Positions 26,777 through 34,836 of a DNA stretch of 64,000 nt are shown here, in pieces. The translations under genes were made by a program, and so were the position numbers. The notes beneath the pieces are model-generated. The model did not search any database. It was not told the DNA's origin and saw nothing but the letters and a program-made list of their open reading frames with translations. Numbering within the stretch: the first letter of the stretch is position 1; each line of letters starts with the position of its first letter. The stretch lies in NCBI GenBank assembly GCA_020639255.1, contig JACKGZ010000005.1, forward strand, positions 1 to 64,000, in the 5' to 3' direction. The DNA comes from Phycisphaera sp. (GTDB lineage Bacteria; Planctomycetota; Phycisphaerae; Phycisphaerales; UBA1924).

Positions 26777-27502
26777 TTACTCGGACAACCCAAGCTCACG
26801 CACAAGCGTCGCCAGGTCCGGCACCACATGGTCGGGCCTGGCGACAAATTCGCCCGAAGCGCCACCCGAGCCCCGCTGGCGGTCGACCCAAACGCACCTG
26901 ATCCCGAGTTCATTGCACGGCTGCACGTCGTGCCGTTGACTCTGCGCGATGTGGAGCAGCTTCGATTTGTCGATGCCTAGCCGGCGCAGCGCCTCGTCGA
27001 AGTGCGCGTGCCCGGGCTTGTAGCTGGAGACCTGCTGGGCCGTCACGAGCAGATCGAGCCCGCCCATCGAGTCGAGCCCCAACTTGGGCAATGCGCCCTC
27101 GAAGAGATCGTCGTCGATATTCGAGAGCACCCCAACCTTGTATCGCGTCTTGAGGGCACGGAGCGAGGCCGCGGTATCGCTGAACGCGGGCCAGTTCTCG
27201 ATCGAATCGGCGAGCAGCGAGCGATCCGCAGAGGCCAGCTGGAACCCGAGATCCGTGGCAAGTTTCTGCATCACCTCGGCGAGAATCTCTCGATACGTCC
27301 GATACACGCCGTGCTCGGCCTGGCCCTCGATCCTCGCGTACATCGCAAGCAGGTCGGCGTCCGCGGGCATGGGCTTGACGCCGTAGCGATCGCAGAGCAG
27401 CCTCAGCACGCCGAGGATTCCAGATTCCCAGTCGATAAGCGTCCCGAAGCAATCGAAGGTGACCGCTTCCACGCCGGCTGCAAGTTCGGGCAGACTACTC
27501 AA
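26777..27502 (-). CDS. HAD-family hydrolase, haloacid dehalogenase type II-like
   Basis: The protein has 241 residues from TTG 27502, whose TTGA overlaps the stop of the cytochrome b562-like gene. The nucleophile motif is FDCFGTLIDW (about 16-25), motif II is SNIDD, and the loop 3 Lys is in SYKPGHAHFDEAL. It resembles L-2-haloacid dehalogenases and related phosphatases. The FDCFGT form (instead of FDxYGT) favours a phosphatase-like or general HAD role, and the substrate is unknown. It is the last gene of the scoA-headed operon. Confidence 0.85.
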   Translation of the reverse strand: MSSLPELAAGVEAVTFDCFGTLIDWESGILGVLRLLCDRYGVKPMPADADLLAMYARIEGQAEHGVYRTYREILAEVMQKLATDLGFQLASADRSLLADSIENWPAFSDTAASLRALKTRYKVGVLSNIDDDLFEGALPKLGLDSMGGLDLLVTAQQVSSYKPGHAHFDEALRRLGIDKSKLLHIAQSQRHDVQPCNELGIRCVWVDRQRGSGGASGEFVARPDHVVPDLATLVRELGLSE

Positions 27503-27960
27503 TGGCCTTCCTGGAACTCGTTGTGGCCGGCGTCGCGGATCGGGAAGAGCTTGTTGCGGATGATGTCGTCGACCTTGTCGTGCTCGCCGTCGAGGTACGC
27601 GACCTCGAGCTCGGTGGTCAGCCCGAGCACCATCGACATGCGGATGCGGTAATCGGTCATCGCCTCGCCCCGCTCGCCCTCGGGCATCTTCTCGACCTTG
27701 TCGGGCATGAGCCCCTTGGCGGCCAGCGTGTGCTCCTGAAGCTGCGTGAGCGCCCTGAGCACGTCGTCACGCTTGGACTCGTCGTTGTGACCCCGGCCGA
27801 TGGTGCGGAGCGCGTCTTTCATCCCGTCCATGTGCTCGCCGAGTGTGGGCAGGGCCTCGGGCTGTGCGCACGAGCGCCCGGCGGACGTGGCCAAGGCCGT
27901 CGCTCCAGCGACAACCAGACAGAAGGCGACAAGTGCAGTCATTCGGCGGATCGATGTCAT
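27499..27960 (-). CDS. Cytochrome b562-like periplasmic protein
   Basis: The protein has 153 residues from ATG 27960 (AAGGAG 9 nt upstream), with a signal peptide of about 32 residues. The mature part aligns with the four-helix cytochrome b562. Met44 in HMDGMKDALRTI takes the place of haem ligand Met7, and His146 in IRDAGHNEF takes the place of His102 (RNAYH). Cytochrome b562 binds one non-covalent haem b and shuttles electrons in the periplasm. No CxxCH is present. Haem binding is inferred from these two ligands. Confidence 0.72.
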   Translation of the reverse strand: MTSIRRMTALVAFCLVVAGATALATSAGRSCAQPEALPTLGEHMDGMKDALRTIGRGHNDESKRDDVLRALTQLQEHTLAAKGLMPDKVEKMPEGERGEAMTDYRIRMSMVLGLTTELEVAYLDGEHDKVDDIIRNKLFPIRDAGHNEFQEGH

Positions 27961-27982
27961 AGCTTGGACTCCTTGCGGCACT

Positions 27983-28696
27983 CTACCGCTCACGGACACT
28001 CGCGGTTTCAAACCGCATCAGATCGCTGCGATCGAGATCAGGGTACCGCCGTTCGACCGGCTTGTTGTTCTTGAATCCCTTGATCGCGTACCACCACAGC
28101 ACTTTCACCCACCAGAATGGAACACTCCGCACATGCTCGGCCTGCCGGCTGATCGCCTCAAGGAACAAGTCCGTGAAGGAACCGAAGTACGGCAAACTCT
28201 CGACACCGAGCCGCGAGACCAGGTACTGCTCCGACTCGGCGTGCCGCTCAGCGAGCCGCTCAAGATCAAGTCGCGTAAACGCCTGCATGAAGTGAAAGGA
28301 CGGCATCGGATACAGCAGCGACCCGTCGTGCGACCCCGTGGTAAGCGTGATGTCGCCCTTGTACACCGAGACGAGGTCGTACACCTTGTACTTCAGGATG
28401 TAGTACACGCAGAAGTACGACGCGACGCCCGGCTTCTGCCACGCCAGGATGACCGCCTTCGGGTTCATGCCCGCGTGCAGCTCGTACGCCCCGATCCACC
28501 GGTAGCCGTTGCGGTTGGCCCACGCGTTGTCAGGCTGGCTCTTCTCGATCTCGGACCTCGCCGCGGCATGATCGAGCTCGGCGACATCTGCATCCGCAAG
28601 CCCGAGCAGGCTCATGAAATTCAGCGCAATAACAAGCGCAAAGCCGACGAGGACGATGGCGCCGATGCCGAGCGTGATTTCAAGCCACTGCGGCAT
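27983..28696 (-). CDS. Hypothetical membrane-anchored protein
   Basis: The 237-residue protein has one N-terminal TM segment (about 5-30). A periplasmic or cytosolic domain follows that is rich in aromatic residues, with stretches such as NRNGYRWIGAYELHAG and SYFCVYYILKYKVYDLVS. No family is recognised. It sits between scoA (21 nt upstream) and the cytochrome b562-like gene (22 nt downstream), so the four genes probably form one operon. Confidence 0.7.
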   Translation of the reverse strand: MPQWLEITLGIGAIVLVGFALVIALNFMSLLGLADADVAELDHAAARSEIEKSQPDNAWANRNGYRWIGAYELHAGMNPKAVILAWQKPGVASYFCVYYILKYKVYDLVSVYKGDITLTTGSHDGSLLYPMPSFHFMQAFTRLDLERLAERHAESEQYLVSRLGVESLPYFGSFTDLFLEAISRQAEHVRSVPFWWVKVLWWYAIKGFKNNKPVERRYPDLDRSDLMRFETASVRER

Positions 28697-28717
28697 GCCC
28701 GCTCTCCGCCCGACTGA

Positions 28718-29488
28718 TCAGCTCGGCGACACCGTCCGCTGCTCGATCCGCTTCTCGCTGACAGTTTTCACCACGCGGTCCACGAACCCGCCCGGTGTGT
28801 GGATGTGATCGGGGTCGAGTTCGCCCGTGGGCACCAGTTCTTCGACCTCGGCGATCGTGAACGCGGCCGCGGTCGCCATCATCGGGTTGAAGTTGCGCGC
28901 CGTCTCACGGAAAACCAGGTTGCCGAACTCGTCGGCGGTGTGCGCCTTCACCAGCGCCAGATCCGCGTACAGCCCGGTCTCCATCACGAACGCGCGGTCG
29001 GGCGACTGGCCCGGCTGGAGCCGGTCGCGGTTGGACCTGGCGAGGTATTTGGGCGGTGTCATGGTCGCCGTCGGCTTACCGTCGGCAACGATCGTGCCCA
29101 CGCCCGTCGCGGTATAGAACGCGGGGATGCCCGCCCCACCCGCGCGGATGCGCTCGGCGAGCGTTCCCTGCGGGTTGAACTCGACCTCGAGCTCGCCGTC
29201 GAGGAACTGCTTCTCGAACGTCGCGTTCTCGCCGACGTAGCTGGAGACCATTTTCTTGATCTGCTTCGTCTGGAGCAGCAGCCCGAGGCCCCAGTCGTCG
29301 ACGCCCGCGTTGTTGGAGATGCAGGTGAGGTCTTTCACGCCCGTGTCGCGGAGGGCGATGATGAGCTGCTCGGGGATGCCGCAGAGCCCGAAGCCCCCCA
29401 CCATCACGGTGCACCCGTCATAGATGATGCCCCGGCCCTTAAGGTCCGCGAGCGCTTCGGCCGCCGATGAGACGATCTTGTGTGCCAT
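28718..29488 (-). CDS. scoA: 3-oxoacid CoA-transferase subunit A
   Basis: The 256-residue protein matches the alpha subunit of succinyl-CoA:3-oxoacid CoA-transferase. It has the glycine-rich VMVGGFGLCGIPEQLI, then LTCISNNAGVDDWGLG, and FNPQGTLAERIRAGGAGIPAFYT, all typical. It pairs with ScoB (19329-20006), 8.7 kb away on the same strand but in another operon. It is the first gene of an operon with a membrane protein, a cytochrome b562-like protein and a HAD hydrolase. Confidence 0.94.
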   Translation of the reverse strand: MAHKIVSSAAEALADLKGRGIIYDGCTVMVGGFGLCGIPEQLIIALRDTGVKDLTCISNNAGVDDWGLGLLLQTKQIKKMVSSYVGENATFEKQFLDGELEVEFNPQGTLAERIRAGGAGIPAFYTATGVGTIVADGKPTATMTPPKYLARSNRDRLQPGQSPDRAFVMETGLYADLALVKAHTADEFGNLVFRETARNFNPMMATAAAFTIAEVEELVPTGELDPDHIHTPGGFVDRVVKTVSEKRIEQRTVSPS

Positions 29489-29534
29489 GCGCTCAGGATA
29501 GCGGCCGGGCCCGCTCCCGGGCTAATCTGCCGGT

Positions 29535-31295
29535 ATGAACGCCCTCCGCGTCATGGCGATTCTCATCCTTCTCGCCGCGACCGCTCGCGCTCAGGATCCT
29601 CGGGACATCGAGACCGGCTCCGAGATCCCCGCCGAGGGCTACGCGGACATGCCGCTCGTGGTCACGCTGAGCGACGGCTCCTGGCTCTGCACACTCACCA
29701 CGGGCCCGGGCGAGGAGGGCGCGCCGGGCCAGTACGTCATCGCGACACGCTCAACAGATCACGGCAAGACCTGGTCGCAGCCCGTCCAGATCTCGCCGCG
29801 CATCTTGAGGCACGGCTACGAGAGCTCCTGGGTCGTGCCGCTGCACGTACCCGAGCAGGGCTCCGACGAATTCGGCCGCGTCTACGCCTCCTACGTCACC
29901 AACGGCGACCACATCACCCAAGTCCCGGGCCTCGAAGGGCGCGACGACGACCGCGTCGACATGCTCGGGTGGTACGTCTACCGCTATTCAGACGACGCCG
30001 GGCAATCGTGGTCTAATGAACGGCGCATCGAGATACCTGAAACTGAAGTCGATCTGCACAACACGTTCGATGGGCGCGTGCAGATGCTCTGGGGCGTCGA
30101 TGAGCCAATCGTCACGGATCTGCACACGCTGATCGCATTCACCAAAATCCGCGAACACCTCGTGACGGGAACCGAGGGCTGGCTCTTGGCGTGCGACAAT
30201 CTGACCACCGAACCCGACCCTGCCAAGCACGAGTGGCGTCTGCTCCCGATGGGCAACGCGGGTGAGCCTGAAACATGGAAGGGCCTGCGCTCCGAGACGC
30301 ACTTCCGCACGACGCAGGCCGAGCATGATCTGACTGCGCTCAATGAACCCGGGCAGTTCATCATCATCAACCGCACAGACACGGGCCTCATCTCGATCAG
30401 CCGATCGAGCGACAATACAAACAGCTGGTCTGAGCCCGAGCCGATGGTCTACGCCGACGGCTCGTCCATCCGAAACCCTCGCGCCAACGCAAAGATCTGG
30501 AAGACCGCAAACGGGCGCTATCTCCTGTGGTTCCACAACCACGGCGGCACACGCTTTGAAGACCGCAACCCCGGATGGCTCGCCGGCGGCATCGAGCACG
30601 ACGGCGACATCCTCTGGTCCCAGCCCGAGATCGCTCTCTACCACAACGACCCCGACGTTCGCATCAGCTACCCCGACCTCATCGAGCAAGGCGATCGGTA
30701 CTGGCTCACCGAAACCGAGAAAGACACCGCACGCGTGCACGAACTCGACGCCTCGCTCATCGAGGGGCTATGGGCGCAGCTCGACAACAAAGCCAACCCT
30801 CCTACAGACACGATCAGCGCCAACACCGAGATCGATTTCAGCAAGAACGAAGGCTTCTCGATCGCGCTTGCGTTCTCGAACTACGACCTTGCGACGCTGA
30901 GCACGCTCGCATCGGCGGGCGATGACGAAACCGGCTGGACCATTCGAGCCGTGCGAGGCCCCACGCTTGAAATCGAGCTGCGATCACAGGGTCAGACCTA
31001 CATATGGCAATCCGATCGCGTCGCGTCGGTTGCAGGAAAGTCGCACCACGCGGTAATTACGTTCGACCCCGGGCCGGCGATCGTCACGATGACCATCAAC
31101 GGCAAGCTCCACGACGGTGACGGCAAGCGACAATTCGGATGGGGCCGATTCACCCGCGATTTCCCGCCCTTCGCGCTCAATCCCAGCGGAAGCGACGACA
31201 TCAAAGTCTTTGCGCGAGCCCTGCGGACATCCGAAGCGGTTGAGCTTTATGAGGCGTTCCGCGAAGGTCTGCCGAGCACCTCGCACACTCGCTGA
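29535..31295 (+). CDS. Exported sialidase-like (BNR) protein with LamG-like tail
   Basis: The 586-residue protein has a signal peptide (MNALRVMAILILLAATARA). Residues about 20-410 form a sialidase-type propeller with Asp-box-like repeats STDHGKTWSQP, SDDAGQSWSNE and RSSDNTNSWSEP. Residues about 430-580 look like a concanavalin/LamG jelly roll (IDFSKNEGFSIALAF, SHHAVITFD, DDIKVFARAL). It probably acts on or binds an extracellular glycan. True sialidase activity is not shown, since the catalytic Arg triad was not traced. The last 49 nt overlap the convergent uracil-DNA glycosylase gene. Confidence 0.78.
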   Translation: MNALRVMAILILLAATARAQDPRDIETGSEIPAEGYADMPLVVTLSDGSWLCTLTTGPGEEGAPGQYVIATRSTDHGKTWSQPVQISPRILRHGYESSWVVPLHVPEQGSDEFGRVYASYVTNGDHITQVPGLEGRDDDRVDMLGWYVYRYSDDAGQSWSNERRIEIPETEVDLHNTFDGRVQMLWGVDEPIVTDLHTLIAFTKIREHLVTGTEGWLLACDNLTTEPDPAKHEWRLLPMGNAGEPETWKGLRSETHFRTTQAEHDLTALNEPGQFIIINRTDTGLISISRSSDNTNSWSEPEPMVYADGSSIRNPRANAKIWKTANGRYLLWFHNHGGTRFEDRNPGWLAGGIEHDGDILWSQPEIALYHNDPDVRISYPDLIEQGDRYWLTETEKDTARVHELDASLIEGLWAQLDNKANPPTDTISANTEIDFSKNEGFSIALAFSNYDLATLSTLASAGDDETGWTIRAVRGPTLEIELRSQGQTYIWQSDRVASVAGKSHHAVITFDPGPAIVTMTINGKLHDGDGKRQFGWGRFTRDFPPFALNPSGSDDIKVFARALRTSEAVELYEAFREGLPSTSHTR

Positions 31296-31849
31296 CGCAG
31301 CGCGGGGAGCGTTCGCTTCTCGAACCAAGGGTTCTTGCGCAGCCAGAGGTTGTTCCGACCCGACGGATGCGGGAGCAAGATGAGACTCGGAAGGTGGCTC
31401 TCAAAGTCAGACGCGGCCTCGGTCATCGAGGCGTACGGCTTTGGCGCGTACCGCTTCATCGCGTACATGCCCGCGCAGACGGTGAGTTCCACGTTCTTGA
31501 GCGCACGCATCACGCGGTCGTGCCACTGCGGAGCGCACTCGGGCCTGGGTGGCATGTCACCCGACTTGCCCGTGCCCGGGAAGCAAAAGCCCATCGGCAT
31601 GATCGCGGTGAGCGAGTCGTCGTAGAAGTCGTCGTCCGAGATGCCCATCCACTGGCGCAGGCGTTCGCCCGACTTGTCGTTCCAGGGCTTGCCCGTCTCG
31701 TGCGCGATCCGCCCCGGCGCCTGCCCGATGACCAGCAGCCTGGCGCTCGATCGCCCGGCGATCAGGGGCTTTGGACCCAGCGGCAACTCGGGCGCGCACG
31801 TCGTGCACGCGCGGACTTCTTTCAGAATTGGAAGCGCCCGGCCGGCCAT
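31247..31849 (-). CDS. Uracil-DNA glycosylase family protein
   Basis: The 200-residue protein has the UDG-superfamily layout: LLVIGQAPGRIAHETGKPWNDKSGERLRQWMG for motif 1, and LLPHPSGRNN for the C-terminal loop. The short N-terminal CTTC and the length (about 190-200) place it near the single-domain family-4-like proteins, but the four-cysteine Fe-S set is not complete. It would excise uracil or another damaged base in DNA repair. Its 3' end overlaps the sialidase-like gene on the other strand. Confidence 0.85.
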   Translation of the reverse strand: MAGRALPILKEVRACTTCAPELPLGPKPLIAGRSSARLLVIGQAPGRIAHETGKPWNDKSGERLRQWMGISDDDFYDDSLTAIMPMGFCFPGTGKSGDMPPRPECAPQWHDRVMRALKNVELTVCAGMYAMKRYAPKPYASMTEAASDFESHLPSLILLPHPSGRNNLWLRKNPWFEKRTLPALRQRVCEVLGRPSRNAS

Positions 31850-31878
31850 GGATCAGACGAACCCCACGCCCGCCGGCT

Positions 31879-32319
31879 TTATTGCCCACCTAGTTCGAGT
31901 ACGACCCAGACCGTAAACGAGCCGTTGGCGTTGGGGTTCGTCGCGGCCTGGACCACGCGCTCGCGCTGGCCCGCGTCGGCGAGCGTGAGCGCCGCTTCGC
32001 GGGCGCTGTCGATGGCCTGTCGCCTCGCGTCGCGGAGATCGCCCGCCGTCGCCGTGCCGCTGGCCTGGACCGCCCCGCCGCTGACGCGTGTCGGTTTGTC
32101 GAGCCACCACTCGGGCGTCCAGCCGGGCTTTGGTTGCGGTGTGGTTGCGGTTTGCGTGGGCGGATTCGTCTGCGCTTTGGGCCGAGCCGTGTCCTGGGTG
32201 TTGCTTGCGGTTGGCCGATTCACAGGCGTGCGACTTGGAGTCTCGGAGGTGCCCCCACCGCCCGCACTCTGGCAGCCGACGAGAAGCATCAACAACGCGA
32301 TGGAGGTGATCACACGCAC
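31879..32319 (-). CDS. Putative lipoprotein
   Basis: The 146-residue protein has a lipoprotein signal (MRVITSIALLMLLVGC, lipid Cys16). A Thr/Pro-rich linker (about 17-65) is followed by a compact domain with 'AVQASGTATAGDLRDARRQAIDSAREAALTLAD', reminiscent of LPP20-type lipoproteins. It lies 2 nt after nrdR on the same strand, so the two are likely co-transcribed. Function is unknown. Confidence 0.7.
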   Translation of the reverse strand: MRVITSIALLMLLVGCQSAGGGGTSETPSRTPVNRPTASNTQDTARPKAQTNPPTQTATTPQPKPGWTPEWWLDKPTRVSGGAVQASGTATAGDLRDARRQAIDSAREAALTLADAGQRERVVQAATNPNANGSFTVWVVLELGGQ

Positions 32320-32321
32320 GC

Positions 32322-32819
32322 TTAGGGTTCCTTGAAGAGGGACTGCTGGTTCTTGACGTCCTTGATCCGGGCGTTGAGTTCCTGGATCTGGCGCGAGATG
32401 TCGTCGACGTTGCGGAACTGGTAGTACTCGCTGGCGAAGCGGATGTAGGCCACCTCGTCGGCATCCTTGAGCCGGACCATCACGCGCTCGCCGATGATCC
32501 GCGTCTCGACCTCGCGCTCGAACTGGCGGTGGAGTTCTTCCTCGATCTCATCGATCATCGCCGAGAGCGTGTGCGCGGGGATCTTGCGCTTGCCACAGGC
32601 GGCGTGGATGGAGCCGCTGATCTTCTCGCGGTCGAAGGGCTCGCGTGTGCCGTCCTTCTTGACGACGAGGAGCCGGGTCGATTGCTCGACCCGCTCGTAG
32701 GTGGTGAAGCGCTTCTGGCAGGCGATGCACTCGCGGCGGCGGCGGATGACCTTGCCCCCATCGGAAGCCCGGGAGTCGATGACCTTGTCGTCGTTGGCTT
32801 CGCAGTAGGGACAGATCAT
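32322..32819 (-). CDS. nrdR: Transcriptional repressor NrdR
   Basis: The 165-residue protein is NrdR throughout: an N-terminal zinc ribbon with CPYC (residues 3-6) and CIAC (32-35), RRRREC, and RFTTYERVE, then an ATP-cone domain beginning LLVVKKDGTREPFDREKI. NrdR senses dATP/ATP and represses ribonucleotide reductase genes. No nrd gene is in this window, so its targets lie elsewhere. Confidence 0.96.
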   Translation of the reverse strand: MICPYCEANDDKVIDSRASDGGKVIRRRRECIACQKRFTTYERVEQSTRLLVVKKDGTREPFDREKISGSIHAACGKRKIPAHTLSAMIDEIEEELHRQFEREVETRIIGERVMVRLKDADEVAYIRFASEYYQFRNVDDISRQIQELNARIKDVKNQQSLFKEP

Positions 32820-32829
32820 TGAACGAGAA

Positions 32830-32865
32830 ACCCTCCGGAGGCCCTATAGGGCCCCGACGGAGGGT
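32830..32865 (-). terminator. Hairpin between the HAAS-domain gene and nrdR
   Basis: An outer stem of 8 bp (32858-32865 with 32830-32837) encloses the palindrome GGCCCTATAGGGCC (32840-32853). On the minus strand it is followed by TTTCTCGTT. It lies 26 nt after the stop of the upstream gene and inside the nrdR leader. It may be a terminator or a leader structure. Confidence 0.6.
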
Positions 32866-32890
32866 AGTGTCGCCGGGCTGGGGGCGTGCG

Positions 32891-34252
32891 TCAACGACCC
32901 GAATCTTCCTGGCCGGCGGCCGCCCACTCCATGGAATTCATGTTGTTCTCAAGCAACGTCACGCTGGACCTCTTCGCCTTGATCTGGTCACGGAGAAGAT
33001 CCTGCCGGGACCTGAGCGAGTCGAGCTTGGCACCCGCCTGAGCCAGAACATCGAGCTTGGCAGCTTTCGCCTCGGGGTCGATCTCGTTCCGATAGTCCTG
33101 CTCGAGATCCTTCAGGCCGTACTCGCACTTCCAGGATTCGACGTACGACTCTTCGAGTTCATGCTGGAGATTACCGATCTCATACAACAGGCCGTTCTTG
33201 CTCTCGTAGCTCTTCCGGAGCATGAGCTGGAAAGAATGCCGCTCATCCTCCAGCTCTTTCTTCTCTCTTGCCTGCCGATCGGCCTCCTGCTTCCGCTGCG
33301 CGGCTTCGAGCCTCGCGATAAAGTCGATCACTTCCTTCTGGATACGCTCAGGGGCACGGACACTCAAGAGCGAGCCGTTGATCGTGATGCTCGACATGCC
33401 GCCGTTTTCTTCCCAGCAATCGGGCTCGACGATGGACTGAATGCTTGCGACCAGGCTCAGGCCCTCGTTAGTTGTGCGCAAGACATGATCACTCGGAACA
33501 ATCACCGAGACATCATGGTCCATCGTGATCGTCTCGATACGGTCGAAATACTCCCGCGTCGCGATCTCGAGCAAGCCATCGTCGAACCGTGCGTCGATCT
33601 GGTCCGCACCCTGGAGATTGAGCACGGAGTTGAGAAGCTGCTTGACCTTCGAATGCTGAAGCCCCTTCGAGGGGATCGCCGGAACCTCGGTTTCCTCAGC
33701 GAGGCCGATGTTGTTTTCCAGCACGCCCCAGTGCACGAAAAGCCGCGCGTCACCCGAATCGGCGAGGATCTGGAACAAATCGCCGAGTGTTCCCTCGGGG
33801 AGATCCTCATTGAGAGAGCCGTTGTGCTTCACGGTTTCAGGCTGAGCATCGGCGATCAAAGGAGCCGACGTGACAGGCGTTGTCGATGCTCGGGGCAGGA
33901 ATCCGGCGACGCTCACGGTGAGTGCCAATCCGGCGGCTGCGAAGAGTGCGGTGTGCATGGCGATCCTCCTGCGGGAATGGGTTCGGACAGCTTTGAAGTT
34001 CTTTGCCAGCTGCGCGGTCTCGCCCAGCTCGGTGACGGCTTTCTGAACGGCTTCGGGTTCGGTCATCCCGAGAATGAGAAGATCATCCACACGCGTGCGC
34101 AGGTGATCCTCCAGTTCGTCGCGGATGCGCTCGGCCTCGCCCGCGGGGAGCGAGAGCAGACTCGTAAAGACATCGAGCCACTGCGCGATCGGGTCGCGTG
34201 ACGAGGGCTTCACCGGCGCGACGTCCCGGGCTTTGGTGTCGGTGCTTGTCAT
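32891..34252 (-). CDS. Membrane protein with HAAS-like domain, PadR partner
   Basis: The protein has 453 residues from ATG 34252, whose ATGA overlaps the padR stop. Residues about 18-85 (DPIAQWLDVFTSLLSLPAGEAERIRDELEDHL...AVTELG) match HAAS or permease-prefix domains, which commonly pair with PadR regulators. A TM segment at about 95-115 follows, then a secretin-like short domain (DLFQILADSGDARLFVHW...LLNSVLNLQG) and a long C-terminal coiled coil. It may be a membrane signalling protein controlled with PadR. The function is inferred from the pairing. Confidence 0.75.
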   Translation of the reverse strand: MTSTDTKARDVAPVKPSSRDPIAQWLDVFTSLLSLPAGEAERIRDELEDHLRTRVDDLLILGMTEPEAVQKAVTELGETAQLAKNFKAVRTHSRRRIAMHTALFAAAGLALTVSVAGFLPRASTTPVTSAPLIADAQPETVKHNGSLNEDLPEGTLGDLFQILADSGDARLFVHWGVLENNIGLAEETEVPAIPSKGLQHSKVKQLLNSVLNLQGADQIDARFDDGLLEIATREYFDRIETITMDHDVSVIVPSDHVLRTTNEGLSLVASIQSIVEPDCWEENGGMSSITINGSLLSVRAPERIQKEVIDFIARLEAAQRKQEADRQAREKKELEDERHSFQLMLRKSYESKNGLLYEIGNLQHELEESYVESWKCEYGLKDLEQDYRNEIDPEAKAAKLDVLAQAGAKLDSLRSRQDLLRDQIKAKRSSVTLLENNMNSMEWAAAGQEDSGR

Positions 34253-34626
34253 GACGCGGCCCCGCTCGGGCCCGCGATGAACGAGTTCATGATCGCGGTG
34301 AAGCGTTGGTGAGCCGCGATGCGCGACTCGAGCCGGCGCTCGCCCTTGGGCGAGAGGCGGTACCACTTGCGCTTGCGCCCCGGCGCGTCCGGATCGGCGC
34401 CGGCGGACTTGATCTCTTCCCAGTCCGTCGAGACGAGCCCCTGCTTCTCGAGTTTCGTCAGCAGCGGGTAGAGCTGGCTCGCGCCGACGCGGAACGTGTC
34501 CTCCGATCGGGCGGCGATCTGCTTGCTGATCGCGTAGCCGTAGCTCGGACCCTCGCTCAGCACCGAGAGCACGATCATCTCCGTCTGGTCCTGCGTCAGT
34601 GTCGGCACCATTTCCTTGCCACCCAT
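34249..34626 (-). CDS. PadR-family transcriptional regulator
   Basis: The protein has 125 residues from ATG 34626, with a near-perfect AGGAGGT 5 nt upstream. The winged helix reads 'MIVLSVLSEGPSYGYAISKQIAA', then 'ASQLYPLLTKLEKQGLVSTDWEE', then 'RKRKWYRLSPKGERRLE', as in PadR proteins. These repress nearby genes and release DNA on binding a ligand or on a partner signal. Its stop overlaps the HAAS-domain gene by 4 nt. An inverted repeat in its promoter (34656-34690) suggests autoregulation. Confidence 0.93.
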   Translation of the reverse strand: MGGKEMVPTLTQDQTEMIVLSVLSEGPSYGYAISKQIAARSEDTFRVGASQLYPLLTKLEKQGLVSTDWEEIKSAGADPDAPGRKRKWYRLSPKGERRLESRIAAHQRFTAIMNSFIAGPSGAAS

Positions 34627-34655
34627 GACAACCTCCTGTCCGTGTGTATGGACAC

Positions 34656-34690
34656 AAGATATATCGAACTCAGATATATTGCAACTTGAT
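34656..34690 (-). promoter_or_regulatory. Candidate PadR promoter and operator
   Basis: ATATATC (34659-34665) and GATATAT (34673-34679) form a 7-bp inverted repeat with a 7-nt spacer, typical of PadR operators in AT-rich composition. Read on the minus strand, TTGCAA (-35) and TATCTT (-10) at 17-bp spacing overlap it. Confidence 0.6.
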
Positions 34691-34836
34691 TGTTGTACGT
34701 CTGAGAAAAATCTTCTGAGCAGATCCAGGGAGCTGTCGTTTGTAGTCTGATCGGGCCGCATCGGGGCCTGTTTCTTCCTAGAGTCGATCTGCCCGGCCTC
34801 GCCACGTGCGAAGGCCCCCAGGAAGGACGCAGTGAC

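Noticed and set aside
33000..34657. Full 588-residue frame covering the HAAS-domain gene and padR
   Set aside because: The upstream part is padR in another frame. The real start is ATG 34252, which overlaps the padR stop.
34690..34836. Possible T-box leader upstream of thrS
   Set aside because: No specifier or antiterminator T-box sequence is visible, and the gap is short.
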